A DNA stretch of 47,246 nt from contig JAPHRJ010000050.1 of NCBI GenBank assembly GCA_026196045.1, positions 1 through 47,246 of the forward strand, written 5' to 3'. Positions 34,498 to 44,093 of the stretch are shown here, piece by piece. The translations under genes were made by a program, and so were the position numbers. Within the stretch, counting starts at the first letter, position 1. Every line of letters starts with the position of its first letter. The notes under the pieces were generated by a model, which saw only the letters and a program-made list of their open reading frames with translations, had not been told where the DNA came from and searched no databases. The stretch comes from Gammaproteobacteria bacterium. GTDB lineage: Bacteria > Pseudomonadota > Gammaproteobacteria > UBA6429 > Thiohalophilaceae.

Positions 34498-35331
34498 TTA
34501 AAACCCTCGTTGACCTAACAGGGATTTAACATCTTCATAACAGAATACGGGGCCATCTTTACAGATAAACTTAGCGCCAAACTGGCAATGGCCGCAGTGA
34601 CCCACGGCACACTGCATATTACGTTCCATACTTAACCAGATATCCTTCGCAGCCACACCCTGTTCCAGCATATGTTTAATGACAACTCGCATCATACCTT
34701 CCGGGCCACATAACATAACAATCACATGGTCCTTATTAAATTCAAGTTGATCAAACAGGTCGGTAACTCGACCAACATGCCAGGGCCAGATTGGTTCACC
34801 ATCATCGGCAGCGAGCAGGACTTTGGTATCAGGTAATTCACGCCAATGGTCATAACGATCACGCCAGATAAAATCATTAGAATGTTTTACGCCCTGTACA
34901 ATATTTAATTTCCCAAAACGTTCTCGCCGGTGAGACATGTAATTAATCACCGAGACGACGGGTGCGCATCCCAGTCCGCCAGTGACAACAACGACATCTC
35001 GCTGTTCTGCTTCCAGAATTGGCCATCCTCGACCATAGGGGCCACGAATACCAATACGTGCACCAGGCTTTAGGTTGGACATCGCATTAGTTACACGACC
35101 AACAGCCCGAATAGTATGATCGATAATATGTTCATCTTTTGGATCGGATACGATCGAAATAGGAATCTCACCGACTCCATATAAATAAAGCATATTGAAC
35201 TGTCCGGGTTCAAAACAGTAATCAGATTGCAGCTTCGGATCGGTAAAGCACAAACGTAATGTAAACAGGTTGGGCGATTCCTGTATGCGTTCAATAATAG
35301 TTGCCTCATAAGGCAAATAGGGATTAGTCAT
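34498..35331 (-). CDS. hydG: Hydrogenase group 3b gamma subunit (FAD/NAD(P) reductase)
   Basis: 277 residues of the ferredoxin-NADP-reductase superfamily. The FAD barrel has FEPGQFNMLYLYGVGEIPISI. The NAD(P) half has VVTGGLGCAPVVSVINY at about 115-131 and MLCGPEGMMRVV. A C-terminal [2Fe-2S] site has C241, C246, C249 and C257 (CAVGHCGHC...C). This is the subunit that exchanges hydride with NAD(P). Its start overlaps the hydB stop by 8 nt. Confidence 0.93.
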   Translation of the reverse strand: MTNPYLPYEATIIERIQESPNLFTLRLCFTDPKLQSDYCFEPGQFNMLYLYGVGEIPISIVSDPKDEHIIDHTIRAVGRVTNAMSNLKPGARIGIRGPYGRGWPILEAEQRDVVVVTGGLGCAPVVSVINYMSHRRERFGKLNIVQGVKHSNDFIWRDRYDHWRELPDTKVLLAADDGEPIWPWHVGRVTDLFDQLEFNKDHVIVMLCGPEGMMRVVIKHMLEQGVAAKDIWLSMERNMQCAVGHCGHCQFGAKFICKDGPVFCYEDVKSLLGQRGF

Positions 35332-36451
35332 GTTGATCCCCCGAACAAATTACTTTGGCTTCTTCCGTTATATCAATCCCAACTGGACACCAGGTAATAC
35401 AACGACCACAACCGACACAGCCCGAACGACCAAACTGTTCATGCCAGCTCCCCAGTTTGTGGGTCATCCACTGCCGATAGCGAAGACCGGCGGTGTCCCG
35501 AATGGTCATACCGTGGATATAACTGTGTTTCTGGCAAAAACAGGAATCCCATTGCCGATAATGAACACTGTGCGATCCATCCAGAACTGGCTCATCCAGT
35601 TCACTATGACAAAAACAGGTCGGACATACTGCTGTACAGTTTCCACAGGATAAGCAGCGTTGAGCCACTTCTTCCCAATGCGGATGGTGCAAATTATCCA
35701 GTAACGGTTGACTCAGATTCTGTGCTGGCAAACCACGTGTTTGCCTGGCCGCAGCCTGTTCAACCGCGTCATTGGCCTGCTCCAGCTGAGAGGCTTCGGC
35801 CGCTTGCAGGTTCAACTGTGTCTGAATGGCGACACCTTTTTCAGAGTGCGACTCGATAATAAAGCCATCATCCAGTTCATTCAGAAGCAGATCATAGCCA
35901 TAGGTGGCACGTGGGCCATCACCGGTAGAGGCGCAAAAGCAGGTATCGGCTGGATGAGTACAATTCACTGCGATCAACAACATGTTCTTACGTCGCGCCA
36001 GATAATAAGGATCACGATAACCATGTTGCAGGAAATGTTTGTCATGAATATACAGCGCCGCCAGATCGCAGGCTCGCGCCCCTATCACGGCAAGTGGACG
36101 TTGTTCAGGAATGAGTTCTTTAAAACAGAGTGACGCATTATCCTCACAATTATTGGAGGATTGCCACAGGGCTTCTCGAGGTGTAAACAATAAGGGTTTC
36201 AGGGCCTGAGGCCCATTGGCCCAGGCAAAGTAGCGATCATGCCCCGCCTCATGCAGACGATACTGGCCCGGCGACTGTTCCTCACTCATCCCTTGTGGGA
36301 GGAAGTCAGCATGGGCTAACTCTGCATAATGGATGGCATGTTCATGTACCTGTGGGCCAACACAGGTATAGCCAGCCTGCTGCAAATGTTCGATCAGTTC
36401 CTGAAAGTGCGAACGGGGTAAAAATTCTACCTTTGAATTTTTATTGGTCAT
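35324..36451 (-). CDS. hydB: Hydrogenase group 3b beta subunit (iron-sulfur protein)
   Basis: 375 residues. The C-terminal part has two 4Fe-4S sites: [12 protein letters not shown] (C266, C269, C272, C276) and [12 protein letters not shown] (C345, C348, C351, C355). Extra cysteines in [10 protein letters not shown] (about 164-173) and SCFCQ (about 304-306) are typical of this AsrA/HydB-type protein. It is the first gene of the hydrogenase unit, and 101 bp separate it from the divergent hypC. The beta-gamma pair resembles anaerobic sulfite reductase AsrA/AsrB, which underlies the sulfhydrogenase activity reported for some 3b enzymes. Confidence 0.92.
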   Translation of the reverse strand: MTNKNSKVEFLPRSHFQELIEHLQQAGYTCVGPQVHEHAIHYAELAHADFLPQGMSEEQSPGQYRLHEAGHDRYFAWANGPQALKPLLFTPREALWQSSNNCEDNASLCFKELIPEQRPLAVIGARACDLAALYIHDKHFLQHGYRDPYYLARRKNMLLIAVNCTHPADTCFCASTGDGPRATYGYDLLLNELDDGFIIESHSEKGVAIQTQLNLQAAEASQLEQANDAVEQAAARQTRGLPAQNLSQPLLDNLHHPHWEEVAQRCLSCGNCTAVCPTCFCHSELDEPVLDGSHSVHYRQWDSCFCQKHSYIHGMTIRDTAGLRYRQWMTHKLGSWHEQFGRSGCVGCGRCITWCPVGIDITEEAKVICSGDQHD

Positions 36452-36488
36452 TTTTCTGCCATCGATATCCGTATTTCAGTCTACCTTA

Positions 36489-36520
36489 AGTTTGATACCT
36501 AAGGCTGCATACGTCAAACT
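36489..36520. promoter_or_regulatory. Inverted repeat in the divergent hydB-hypC promoter region
   Basis: AGTTTGA (36489-36495) and TCAAACT (36514-36520) form a perfect 7-bp inverted repeat with an 18-nt centre, midway between the two divergent start codons. It could be an operator controlling both directions. It is not an FNR box (TTGAT-N4-ATCAA). Confidence 0.35.
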
Positions 36521-36552
36521 ATACTCATAACAGACCAACTGGAAACAAAATC

Positions 36553-36786
36553 ATGTGTCTTGCCATCCCCATGCAGATTATTGAAATCAATGACACCATG
36601 TCTCGCTGTCATGCTGGGGGGATAGAACGGCAGGTTAGCCTTTTTATGTTGCAGAATGAAAATATCAGAGTTGGCGACTTTGTTATGGTGCATGTTGGCT
36701 ACGCGATCCAGAAAGTTGAAGAACAAATAGCCCGCACTGCATGGGAACTGCATGAACAAATGTCAGAACTGAATGAGCCATCATAG
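36553..36786 (+). CDS. hypC: Hydrogenase maturation factor HypC
   Basis: 77 residues with the essential N-terminal Cys2 (MCLAIPMQIIEI) and the family's GDFVMVHVGYAIQKV segment. HypC holds iron with HypD during Fe(CN)2CO assembly and chaperones it to the large-subunit precursor. It is the first of six plus-strand maturation genes; hypA begins 13 nt after its stop. Confidence 0.95.
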   Translation: MCLAIPMQIIEINDTMSRCHAGGIERQVSLFMLQNENIRVGDFVMVHVGYAIQKVEEQIARTAWELHEQMSELNEPS

Positions 36787-36799
36787 AGACTAAACAGGC

Positions 36800-37159
36800 A
36801 TGCATGAACTGTCACTTTGCTATGGGTTGTTAAAACAGGTAGAACAAATCGCCAATGAACAACAGGCCCGACAGGTCAGTGCTATCTACCTGCAAGTAGG
36901 ACCGCTATCTGGAGTTGAAATCAAGTTATTAAAACAATCTTTTCCCATCGCCAGTCAAGGTACGATTGCTGAAGGGGCCAGGCTGGAGATTGAAAACCTT
37001 CCAGTCAGGATACACTGTAGAAATTGCGAGGAAGAATCGGCGGTTAAGAACAACCAGCTCTGTTGTCCACATTGTCACAGTGCCTCAATACAGTTGCTCA
37101 GCGGTGATGAAATGCTATTACATAGTATTAAGTTAAATCAGGAGCCATACCATGTGTGA
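36800..37159 (+). CDS. hypA: Hydrogenase nickel-insertion protein HypA
   Basis: 119 residues. The N-terminal MHELSL contains the Ni-binding His2. A zinc site of two CxxC pairs follows (HCRNCEEE and CCPHCHS). HypA inserts nickel in partnership with HypB. The 3' end overlaps the hypB start by 8 nt. Confidence 0.95.
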   Translation: MHELSLCYGLLKQVEQIANEQQARQVSAIYLQVGPLSGVEIKLLKQSFPIASQGTIAEGARLEIENLPVRIHCRNCEEESAVKNNQLCCPHCHSASIQLLSGDEMLLHSIKLNQEPYHV

Positions 37160-37931
37160 TACCTGCGGTTGTAATGTTACAACAGGAAATAAACACCTGC
37201 TTAAACCCGGTGGAAAACTATCCCGAACGGCTGATGGCCAGCAAAGTATTACGGTACTAAAAAGTCTACTCAACGAAAATGATCAGCAGGCTGGTCATAA
37301 TCGTGAACACTTTGAAAAATACAAGGTACTTGCCATTAACCTGATGTCTTCACCCGGTGCAGGTAAAACCGCCCTGCTCGAAGCAACCATTGATCAATTA
37401 AAAGACAAATACAGAATCGCCGTCATTGAAGGTGATCTGGAAACAGAAAACGATGCCAAAAGAATCCGAGCAAAAGGCATAGCCGCAATACAAATTACAA
37501 CTGGCAGCGCCTGTCATCTCGATGCCCATATGGTGCATGACGCTCTTCATCAACTGGATCTGGGATCACTGGATATTATTTTCATTGAGAACGTTGGTAA
37601 CCTGGTCTGCCCGGCCAGTTTTGATCTTGGCCAGCACCAGAATGTCGTGCTGTTATCGGTTACCGAAGGTGATGATAAACCGGCCAAATACCCAGTCATG
37701 TTTCGTGCCGCTGATTTAATGCTCCTGACTAAAACGGATCTCCTTCCTGTCCTTGATGATTTTGATCCGCAACAGGCCAGACATTACCTGCATAACCTGG
37801 CCAACCCGGCTCCAGTCATTGAATTGAGTGCAACTAAGAATAGTGGCCTGTCGTCCTGGATTGAATGGCTCGAACAACAGATAGATAGCCATCAACACAC
37901 CGCTATCACACACGCACACAAACATGCCTGA
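37152..37931 (+). CDS. hypB: Hydrogenase nickel-incorporation GTPase HypB
   Basis: 259 residues. The N-terminal MCDTCGC is the high-affinity nickel motif (CXXCGC). The P-loop SSPGAGKT lies at about 66-73, then GDLETENDAKRI, the metal-site ACHLDAHMV with Cys and His, and LTKTDLLP for guanine. The histidine-rich stretch of storage-type HypB is absent apart from a few C-terminal His, so this is a delivery-type GTPase. Overlaps hypA by 8 nt and hypD by 8 nt. Confidence 0.95.
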   Translation: MCDTCGCNVTTGNKHLLKPGGKLSRTADGQQSITVLKSLLNENDQQAGHNREHFEKYKVLAINLMSSPGAGKTALLEATIDQLKDKYRIAVIEGDLETENDAKRIRAKGIAAIQITTGSACHLDAHMVHDALHQLDLGSLDIIFIENVGNLVCPASFDLGQHQNVVLLSVTEGDDKPAKYPVMFRAADLMLLTKTDLLPVLDDFDPQQARHYLHNLANPAPVIELSATKNSGLSSWIEWLEQQIDSHQHTAITHAHKHA

Positions 37932-39051
37932 TAACGCTAAATACTGGCTTGATGCCATTAATGCTTTAACAATCAGCACACCGTTTCGCATTATGAATGT
38001 CTGCGGCGGGCATGAACGCGCCATTAGCCAGAGTGGTATCCGCACACTGCTCCCGAAAAATATTGAGCTTATACCCGGCCCCGGTTGCCCGGTCTGTATC
38101 TGTCCAGAAGAGGATATTTATCAGGCCATACAACTGGCGCTACACGAAGACATTATCCTGCTCGCCTTTGGCGATATGTTACGAGTCCCGGTCAACACGA
38201 CAAAGAAAGAACCCCGCTCACTGGAACAGGCACGTGCTGCCGGAGCAGACATCCGTCCCATTGCCTCACCACTGGATGCCATAAGAATTGCGAATGAAAA
38301 TTCAGATAAAACTGTGATCTTTTTTGCGGCCGGTTTTGAAACAACCATGGCACCGGTTGCAGCCATGTTAGTAGAAGGTATACCAAAAAACCTTTCACTA
38401 CTCCTGTCTGGTCGTCTAACCTGGCCTGCTGTTGACATGTTACTGGCATCAGGCGAAGCCTGTTTTGATGCACTGATCGCACCGGGGCATGTTGCCGCCA
38501 CCATGGGTGCGGAGGAATGGCATTTTGTTATTGATAAATACCAACTCCCCGTTGCCGTAGCCGGCTTTGAAGCTACTAGCCTGCTCGCTGCATTTTATTC
38601 TGTCATTCGGCAACAACAGGAACAGAAGTTATTTTTGGACAACTGCTATTCTGCCGTGGTTAAACCTCAGGGCAACAAAACAGCACAACAGTATCTATCG
38701 CAGGCTTTTGATGTTGTCGATAGCAACTGGCGCGGGGTTGGCAGCATTGCGGGTTCTGGCTATCAACTTAAAACTGTATTTAAACAACATGATGCCCGAC
38801 TTCAATTCAAAGACTATGAAAACAATAAGCGGAAACGTATTGGTGAAATGCCTCCCGGTTGTGACTGTGCGAAAGTCGTACTGGGGAAAATTTATCCCAA
38901 CCAGTGTCGTTTGTATGGTCAGGCCTGCACACCTCGACAGCCTATTGGCCCCTGCATGGTATCGGATGAAGGAGCCTGTCGTATCTGGTTTAAATATAGA
39001 ACAGATCGTCCTAATGAAGATCATCAGGCAGAAACCGTAACTTCCGCTTAG
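37924..39051 (+). CDS. hypD: Hydrogenase Fe-cofactor assembly protein HypD
   Basis: 375 residues. Active-site cysteine in NVCGGHE; GPGCPVCICPEEDI; and a C-terminal 4Fe-4S set in PPGCDCAKV, NQCRLYGQACTP and GPCMVSDEGAC. HypD forms the scaffold with HypC for Fe(CN)2CO. It starts inside the end of hypB and precedes hypF by 15 nt. Confidence 0.96.
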   Translation: MPDNAKYWLDAINALTISTPFRIMNVCGGHERAISQSGIRTLLPKNIELIPGPGCPVCICPEEDIYQAIQLALHEDIILLAFGDMLRVPVNTTKKEPRSLEQARAAGADIRPIASPLDAIRIANENSDKTVIFFAAGFETTMAPVAAMLVEGIPKNLSLLLSGRLTWPAVDMLLASGEACFDALIAPGHVAATMGAEEWHFVIDKYQLPVAVAGFEATSLLAAFYSVIRQQQEQKLFLDNCYSAVVKPQGNKTAQQYLSQAFDVVDSNWRGVGSIAGSGYQLKTVFKQHDARLQFKDYENNKRKRIGEMPPGCDCAKVVLGKIYPNQCRLYGQACTPRQPIGPCMVSDEGACRIWFKYRTDRPNEDHQAETVTSA

Positions 39052-39066
39052 GGCTAAATTTCAATT

Positions 39067-41394
39067 ATGACTACGCCAGACCCAGTTATTTCAACTCAGA
39101 TAATTGCATATGAACTGCATGTAACTGGGCAGGTACAGGGTGTTGGCTTTCGTCCTTTTGTTCATCAATTGGCAACCACTCATGGAATCGCTGGCTGGAT
39201 TCAAAACCAGAAAGGTAATGTGATCATTCATGCGCAGGGACATACCGATGTACTTGATATATTTTTTCATCAACTTAAATATCATGCCCCGGCTATATCA
39301 GAAGTCGTAATACAACATAAGAATCGTGTTTCTAATATTGATGTTTTAAAGTTTGAAATTCAGGATAGCCCAACAGATCAAGCAGGTTTAGAAAATCATA
39401 TTCATATCCCGATAGACTATCCAATATGTAAAGACTGTCTCAGGGAACTGAAGGATCCAGAAGATCGACGTTTTCGTTATCCTTTTATCAACTGTACGCA
39501 ATGTGGGCCACGTTATACCATCATCCAGAAACTTCCCTACGATCGACAAAACACCAGCATGGCTGACTTTAGCTTATGCCCGGACTGCAATAATGAATAT
39601 CTCGATCCAGCTAATCGACGCTTTCATGCTGAACCTGTCGCCTGCCCCGTATGTGGGCCACAGTTACATTATGTTGATAACTCAAAACAAGTTGATGATA
39701 CCCAGTCGGCATTAACGGAAACCATTACAGCCTTACATGCAGGAAAAATTATTGCGTTAAAAGGTATAGGCGGTTATCACCTCATCTGTGACGCCAGTAA
39801 TGATCTAGTGGTTAGCACTTTACGCCAGCGAAAACACCGACCCGATAAACCTTTTGCCATCATGTTTCCACTACAGGGACAGGATGGACTGGACGGTATA
39901 CGCAAGCATGTTGAAATTGATTCACAGAGTGAAGCACTATTAACCGGCCCCATACATCCGGTGGTACTGCTACCCATTTATAATTATGGACAACTTTCGA
40001 AACAGCTTGCCCCCGGACTGGATCACCTCGGTGTTTTCTTACCTTATAGTCCTTTACATCAGTTGATAGTGAATGACTTCAATGGGGCCATTGTTGCCAC
40101 CTCTGCCAATATCAGTGGCGAGCCGGTGATTACTGATAATGATGAAGCAGAACAACGCCTGTCTTCAATTGCCGATGCTTTTTTACACCATGATCGCCCC
40201 ATCGTTCGCCCGGCGGATGACAGTGTTTATCAACTTGTTAATCAGCAACCACAGGTCTTACGTCTGGGACGGGGTATTTCCCCCATTGAAATGACATTGC
40301 CAGTTACCTTAGATAAACCGGTACTCGCCGTGGGTGGGCATATGAAAAACACCATTGCCCTGGCCTGGGATAACCGAATGGTACTCTCTCCCCATATTGG
40401 CGAGCTGGACTCACCCAAAAGCCTGGCAACCTTTGAACAGGTGATAACCGATCTACAACAGCTCTATGAAATAGAACCTGAATTGATTGTCTGTGATGCG
40501 CATCCGAACTATCGATCACATCGCTGGGCTAAAGCTACAGGTAAACCTGTACATGAAGTTTTTCATCATCATGCCCATGCCTCGGCCATCGTACTGGAAC
40601 ATGCAGAGACAATAGCGACAAAGAAACAAACTAAACTTCCCTGGCTGGTTTTTACCTGGGATGGTCTGGGTTATGGAGAAGATAGTACCTTATGGGGCGG
40701 TGAAACTTTATTTGGCCAACCTGGACAATGGCAGCGAATCGCCAGTTTTAAGCCTTTTAATCTGCCCGGGGGTGATAAAGCCAGCCGTCAGCCCTGGCGA
40801 AGTGCCGCTGCATTATGCTGGCATACCGGTCATCGCTATGTACCTGATAAAGTTATTAGCGATAAAGAGCTGACATTAACCAGGCAGGCCTGGGAGCAGC
40901 AGATAAACTGTCCACAAACCACTTCAGTGGGCCGACTATTTGATGCCGCAACCGCATTCACTGGCCTGACTGAAAACTGCAGTTACGAAGGACAGGCGGC
41001 TATGATGCTGCAATCACAGTGTGATGAACTGGAATTGACCAAACCAATGCCATTAAATAAGAATTCGGAAAACATTCTCGAAGCAGACTGGTCATATCTT
41101 GTGCCGCTGTTACAGAATACGACGCTGACTATTTCTCAACGCGCTACCCTTTTTCACAGTACTCTTGCTGCTACGCTGATTAATAAAGTGGAACGACTGT
41201 ATGTACAATACGGTCCTTTTAATATTGGCCTTGGCGGCGGTGTTTTTCAGAACAAAAAACTTACTGAATTTATTATGGCCCAATTACAACAACAGGGTTA
41301 TGAAGTTTATATTAACCATAAAATTCCCTGTAATGACGGCGGACTCAGTGCTGGACAGATCATAGAAGCTGCCACGATAACAAAATATTTATGA
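39067..41394 (+). CDS. hypF: Carbamoyltransferase HypF
   Basis: 775 residues. N-terminal acylphosphatase domain with GQVQGVGFRPFVHQLA (about 21-36), two C4 zinc fingers (C121, C124, C143, C146 and C171, C174, C193, C196), a YrdC-like domain (about 210-395) and a Kae1-like carbamoyltransferase domain with the metal motif HHHAHAS. It makes the cyanide ligands from carbamoyl phosphate together with HypE. Its stop overlaps the hypE start by 4 nt. Full length for the family. Confidence 0.96.
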   Translation: MTTPDPVISTQIIAYELHVTGQVQGVGFRPFVHQLATTHGIAGWIQNQKGNVIIHAQGHTDVLDIFFHQLKYHAPAISEVVIQHKNRVSNIDVLKFEIQDSPTDQAGLENHIHIPIDYPICKDCLRELKDPEDRRFRYPFINCTQCGPRYTIIQKLPYDRQNTSMADFSLCPDCNNEYLDPANRRFHAEPVACPVCGPQLHYVDNSKQVDDTQSALTETITALHAGKIIALKGIGGYHLICDASNDLVVSTLRQRKHRPDKPFAIMFPLQGQDGLDGIRKHVEIDSQSEALLTGPIHPVVLLPIYNYGQLSKQLAPGLDHLGVFLPYSPLHQLIVNDFNGAIVATSANISGEPVITDNDEAEQRLSSIADAFLHHDRPIVRPADDSVYQLVNQQPQVLRLGRGISPIEMTLPVTLDKPVLAVGGHMKNTIALAWDNRMVLSPHIGELDSPKSLATFEQVITDLQQLYEIEPELIVCDAHPNYRSHRWAKATGKPVHEVFHHHAHASAIVLEHAETIATKKQTKLPWLVFTWDGLGYGEDSTLWGGETLFGQPGQWQRIASFKPFNLPGGDKASRQPWRSAAALCWHTGHRYVPDKVISDKELTLTRQAWEQQINCPQTTSVGRLFDAATAFTGLTENCSYEGQAAMMLQSQCDELELTKPMPLNKNSENILEADWSYLVPLLQNTTLTISQRATLFHSTLAATLINKVERLYVQYGPFNIGLGGGVFQNKKLTEFIMAQLQQQGYEVYINHKIPCNDGGLSAGQIIEAATITKYL

Positions 41395-42410
41395 CTGAAA
41401 CTAAAGATATAACATGGGCCCACATCAGTTTGGCACATGGTAACGGTGGCCGTTATATGCGAGAGCTGATTGAGACTATTTTTTCTCGCTATCTATCCAA
41501 CCCTGTACTGAACACTCAGGCCGATGCCGCAAGCCTGCCTGACATGGAAGGCAACATTATGATCAGTACTGATGGCTTTACCGTGCAGCCATTGGAGTTC
41601 CCCGGTGGGGATATTGGTTCCCTGTCCATTCACGGCACACTCAACGATCTCGCCGTAGCCGGTGCCATTCCAAAGTACATGACCGTGAATGTCTTTATCG
41701 AAGAAGGTCTGGAAGTCAGCCAGCTTGAGCGCATAGTCCAGTCAATGGCCAGCGCCGCAAAAGAAAATAATATTGCTATTGTTGCCGGAGATACCAAAGT
41801 CGTACCAAAAGGACAAGGCAGCGGTTTATATCTGGCAACGACTGGCATCGGTATAAAATCAGGTCAACATACACTTAATATAAAAAATATAAACATCGGT
41901 GATCGTATTGTTGTTAGCGGTCCTGTTGGTGATCATGGTACAGCCATTATGCTGGCACGAGAAGAATTTGGTATGCATGGTGCTTTGCAATCTGATGCCG
42001 CGAGTGTTTTACCCTTAACACAGGCAGTTGACTCGATTGCTGGTTTGAAATTTATGCGAGATCCTACCCGCGGCGGCCTTGCTACCGTCATGCATGAAAT
42101 ACAACAGGCAAGTGGATTGGGAGTTTATTTGTACGAAGAACAGATACCCATACGCGATGAGGTTCAGACTGTCTGTGACATGCTGGGTTATGATCCACTC
42201 TACCTCGCCTGTGAAGGACGTGTAGTTGCAGTCGTTGATGATAATAATGCCGAAGCACTGTTAGCGTGCTGGCAACAACTTCCGCAGGGACAGGAGGCGG
42301 CGATCATTGGAAAAATTAATCAGGGCAATCAGGTAGTATTAAGAACCACGCTAGGTGGTGAACGTTTACTGGATGAGCTGGAAGATGATCCATTGCCAAG
42401 AATTTGTTAA
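41391..42410 (+). CDS. hypE: Thiocarboxamide-forming dehydratase HypE
   Basis: 339 residues of the AIR-synthase-like fold: HGNGGRYMRELI, ISTDGFTVQPLEFPGGDIG, MRDPTRGGLATVMHEI. It ends with the required C-terminal PRIC, whose Cys accepts the carbamoyl group from HypF and becomes the thiocyanate donating CN to HypC-HypD. Last gene of the maturation operon; a hairpin follows in the gap. Confidence 0.96.
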   Translation: MTETKDITWAHISLAHGNGGRYMRELIETIFSRYLSNPVLNTQADAASLPDMEGNIMISTDGFTVQPLEFPGGDIGSLSIHGTLNDLAVAGAIPKYMTVNVFIEEGLEVSQLERIVQSMASAAKENNIAIVAGDTKVVPKGQGSGLYLATTGIGIKSGQHTLNIKNINIGDRIVVSGPVGDHGTAIMLAREEFGMHGALQSDAASVLPLTQAVDSIAGLKFMRDPTRGGLATVMHEIQQASGLGVYLYEEQIPIRDEVQTVCDMLGYDPLYLACEGRVVAVVDDNNAEALLACWQQLPQGQEAAIIGKINQGNQVVLRTTLGGERLLDELEDDPLPRIC

Positions 42411-42433
42411 AAAATCAGAATGAAATCCAGCTA

Positions 42434-42455
42434 CCCAAAGCGATACGGCTTTGGG
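42434..42455. terminator. Hairpin between hypE and the catalase gene
   Basis: CCCAAAGC (42434-42441) and GCTTTGGG (42448-42455) form an 8-bp stem with a 6-nt loop between the convergent ends of hypE and the catalase gene. A run of T follows on the plus strand about 17 nt later and one on the minus strand about 16 nt later, so it may serve both directions but is not canonical. Confidence 0.5.
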
Positions 42456-42482
42456 CAACCAGTTTCATATTTTTTTAGCCGA

Positions 42483-43943
42483 TTATTCTGCTACCTCACT
42501 CAGCGCAATATCTAATGCCTTCGCCACACCTTCACCATAGGCCGGATCCGCCTTGAGGCAATTGCGAATATGGCGCTTCTGTACTTCGACATCAGCACCA
42601 CCTACCGAGCGTGCGGTGTTTTCAAACAACACCTGTTGCTGTGCAGGACTCATCAGGCGAAACAGATTTCCAGGCTGAGAGTAGTAATCATCATCGTCTT
42701 CACGTGCATTCCAGTGATCGGCCGCGCCGTGTAATTCCAGTGGCGGTTCATTAGCCTCAGGTTGTTCCTGCCACTCACCCAGACTATTGGGCTCATAACC
42801 CCTGGTGCTACCGAAGTTACCATCCACACGCATGGCACCATCTCGATGAAAACTGTGTACAGGACATCGCGCCTGGTTAACCGGGATCTGTGCATGATTC
42901 ACACCGAGACGGTAACGCTGAGTATCACCATAGGAAAACAGTCGTCCCTGTAACATCTTGTCTGGTGAGAATGAAATACCGGGCACTACATTCGCCGGAT
43001 TAAATGCCGATTGTTCAACTTCAGCATGATAGTTATCCGGATTGCGATTCAACTCAAGTACACCGACATCGATCAGTGGATAGTCCTTGTGCGACCAGAT
43101 CTTGGTCAGATCAAAAGGATGGAAGCGGTAATCCGCTGCATCCTTCTCGGGCATGACCTGAACCTTAAAGTCCCAGCGAGGGAAGTCTCCATTTTCAATA
43201 CTCTCATACAGATCCTTCTGGTGGCTCTCACGATCCTTACCAACCAGTTCTTCTGCTTCCTGATCAGTCAGGTTTTCAATTCCCTGCTGACTCTTGAAAT
43301 GGAACTTGACCCAGAAGCGTTCGTTATCGGCATTAATAAAACTGAAGGTATGACTACCAAAACCATGCATATGACGATAGGTACGGGGATTTCCGCGATC
43401 ACTCATCAGAATAGTAATTTGATGTAAGGCTTCGGGCAACAGAGTCCAGAAGTCCCAGTTGTTCTGTGCACTACGCATGTTTGTGCGTGGATCACGCTTA
43501 ACTGCATGGTTCAAATCAGGAAACTTCAGAGGGTCACGAAGGAAAAATACCGGTGTGTTGTTACCCACCATATCCCAGTTACCTTCCTCTGTATAAAACT
43601 TCACGGCAAACCCACGGATGTCTCGTTCAGCATCCGCCGCACCACGTTCACCCGCTACAGTTGAAAAACGTAAAAATAAGTCGGTCTTTTTCCCTATCTC
43701 AGAAAATATTTTGGCCTTTGTGTACTGACTAATGTCGTTAGTCACCGTAAAGCTGCCATAGGCCGCAGAACCCTTGGCATGCATACGCCGCTCGGGGATG
43801 ACCTCGCGGTCAAAGTGCGCCAGCTTTTCCAGGAACCAGAGATCCTGTAGCAACATCGGGCCACGCGGACCTGCAGTTAATACATTCTGATTGTCACCTA
43901 CCGGTGCCCCATTAATCTGTGTTAGTTTTTTCTTGTCACTCAT
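42483..43943 (-). CDS. katA: Small-subunit heme catalase
   Basis: 486 residues. It splits hydrogen peroxide in the cytosol. Seen are the active-site His in [47 protein letters not shown] with the distal Asn, [12 protein letters not shown], and the proximal heme-ligand region [14 protein letters not shown] with Tyr. No C-terminal flavodoxin-like domain is present, so it is a small-subunit (clade 3 type) catalase. A strong AAGGAGAG ribosome site precedes the start, and an OxyR-like site lies about 105-130 nt upstream. Confidence 0.96.
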   Translation of the reverse strand: MSDKKKLTQINGAPVGDNQNVLTAGPRGPMLLQDLWFLEKLAHFDREVIPERRMHAKGSAAYGSFTVTNDISQYTKAKIFSEIGKKTDLFLRFSTVAGERGAADAERDIRGFAVKFYTEEGNWDMVGNNTPVFFLRDPLKFPDLNHAVKRDPRTNMRSAQNNWDFWTLLPEALHQITILMSDRGNPRTYRHMHGFGSHTFSFINADNERFWVKFHFKSQQGIENLTDQEAEELVGKDRESHQKDLYESIENGDFPRWDFKVQVMPEKDAADYRFHPFDLTKIWSHKDYPLIDVGVLELNRNPDNYHAEVEQSAFNPANVVPGISFSPDKMLQGRLFSYGDTQRYRLGVNHAQIPVNQARCPVHSFHRDGAMRVDGNFGSTRGYEPNSLGEWQEQPEANEPPLELHGAADHWNAREDDDDYYSQPGNLFRLMSPAQQQVLFENTARSVGGADVEVQKRHIRNCLKADPAYGEGVAKALDIALSEVAE

Positions 43944-44035
43944 GTCACTCTCCTTGGAAATTCAGCTATTCGCCTGTTGTGAACTATTGCCGTCGATTAC
44001 ATAACGACTCTAGACAAAACCTGATGATTAATAAA

Positions 44036-44072
44036 ATCATTCTTTCCTATGCCATTGATAGCAATTAACTAT
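44036..44072 (-). promoter_or_regulatory. OxyR-type operator upstream of the catalase gene
   Basis: The sequence reads CTAT-N7-ATAG-N7-CTAT at 44047-44072, three of the four quarter-sites of the OxyR consensus (ATAG-N7-CTAT-N7-ATAG-N7-CTAT) with exact spacing. The fourth, expected at 44036-44039, is ATCA (two of four). It lies 104-129 nt upstream of the catalase start, in a gap that is the only upstream region of this gene. OxyR activation by peroxide is the established role of this site type. Confidence 0.7.
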
Positions 44073-44093
44073 CACTTCTCAGTCGCTTTGGTA

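Noticed and set aside
36481-36530. FNR box in the hydB-hypC region
   Set aside because: TTGATACCTAAGG keeps only one half of TTGAT-N4-ATCAA.
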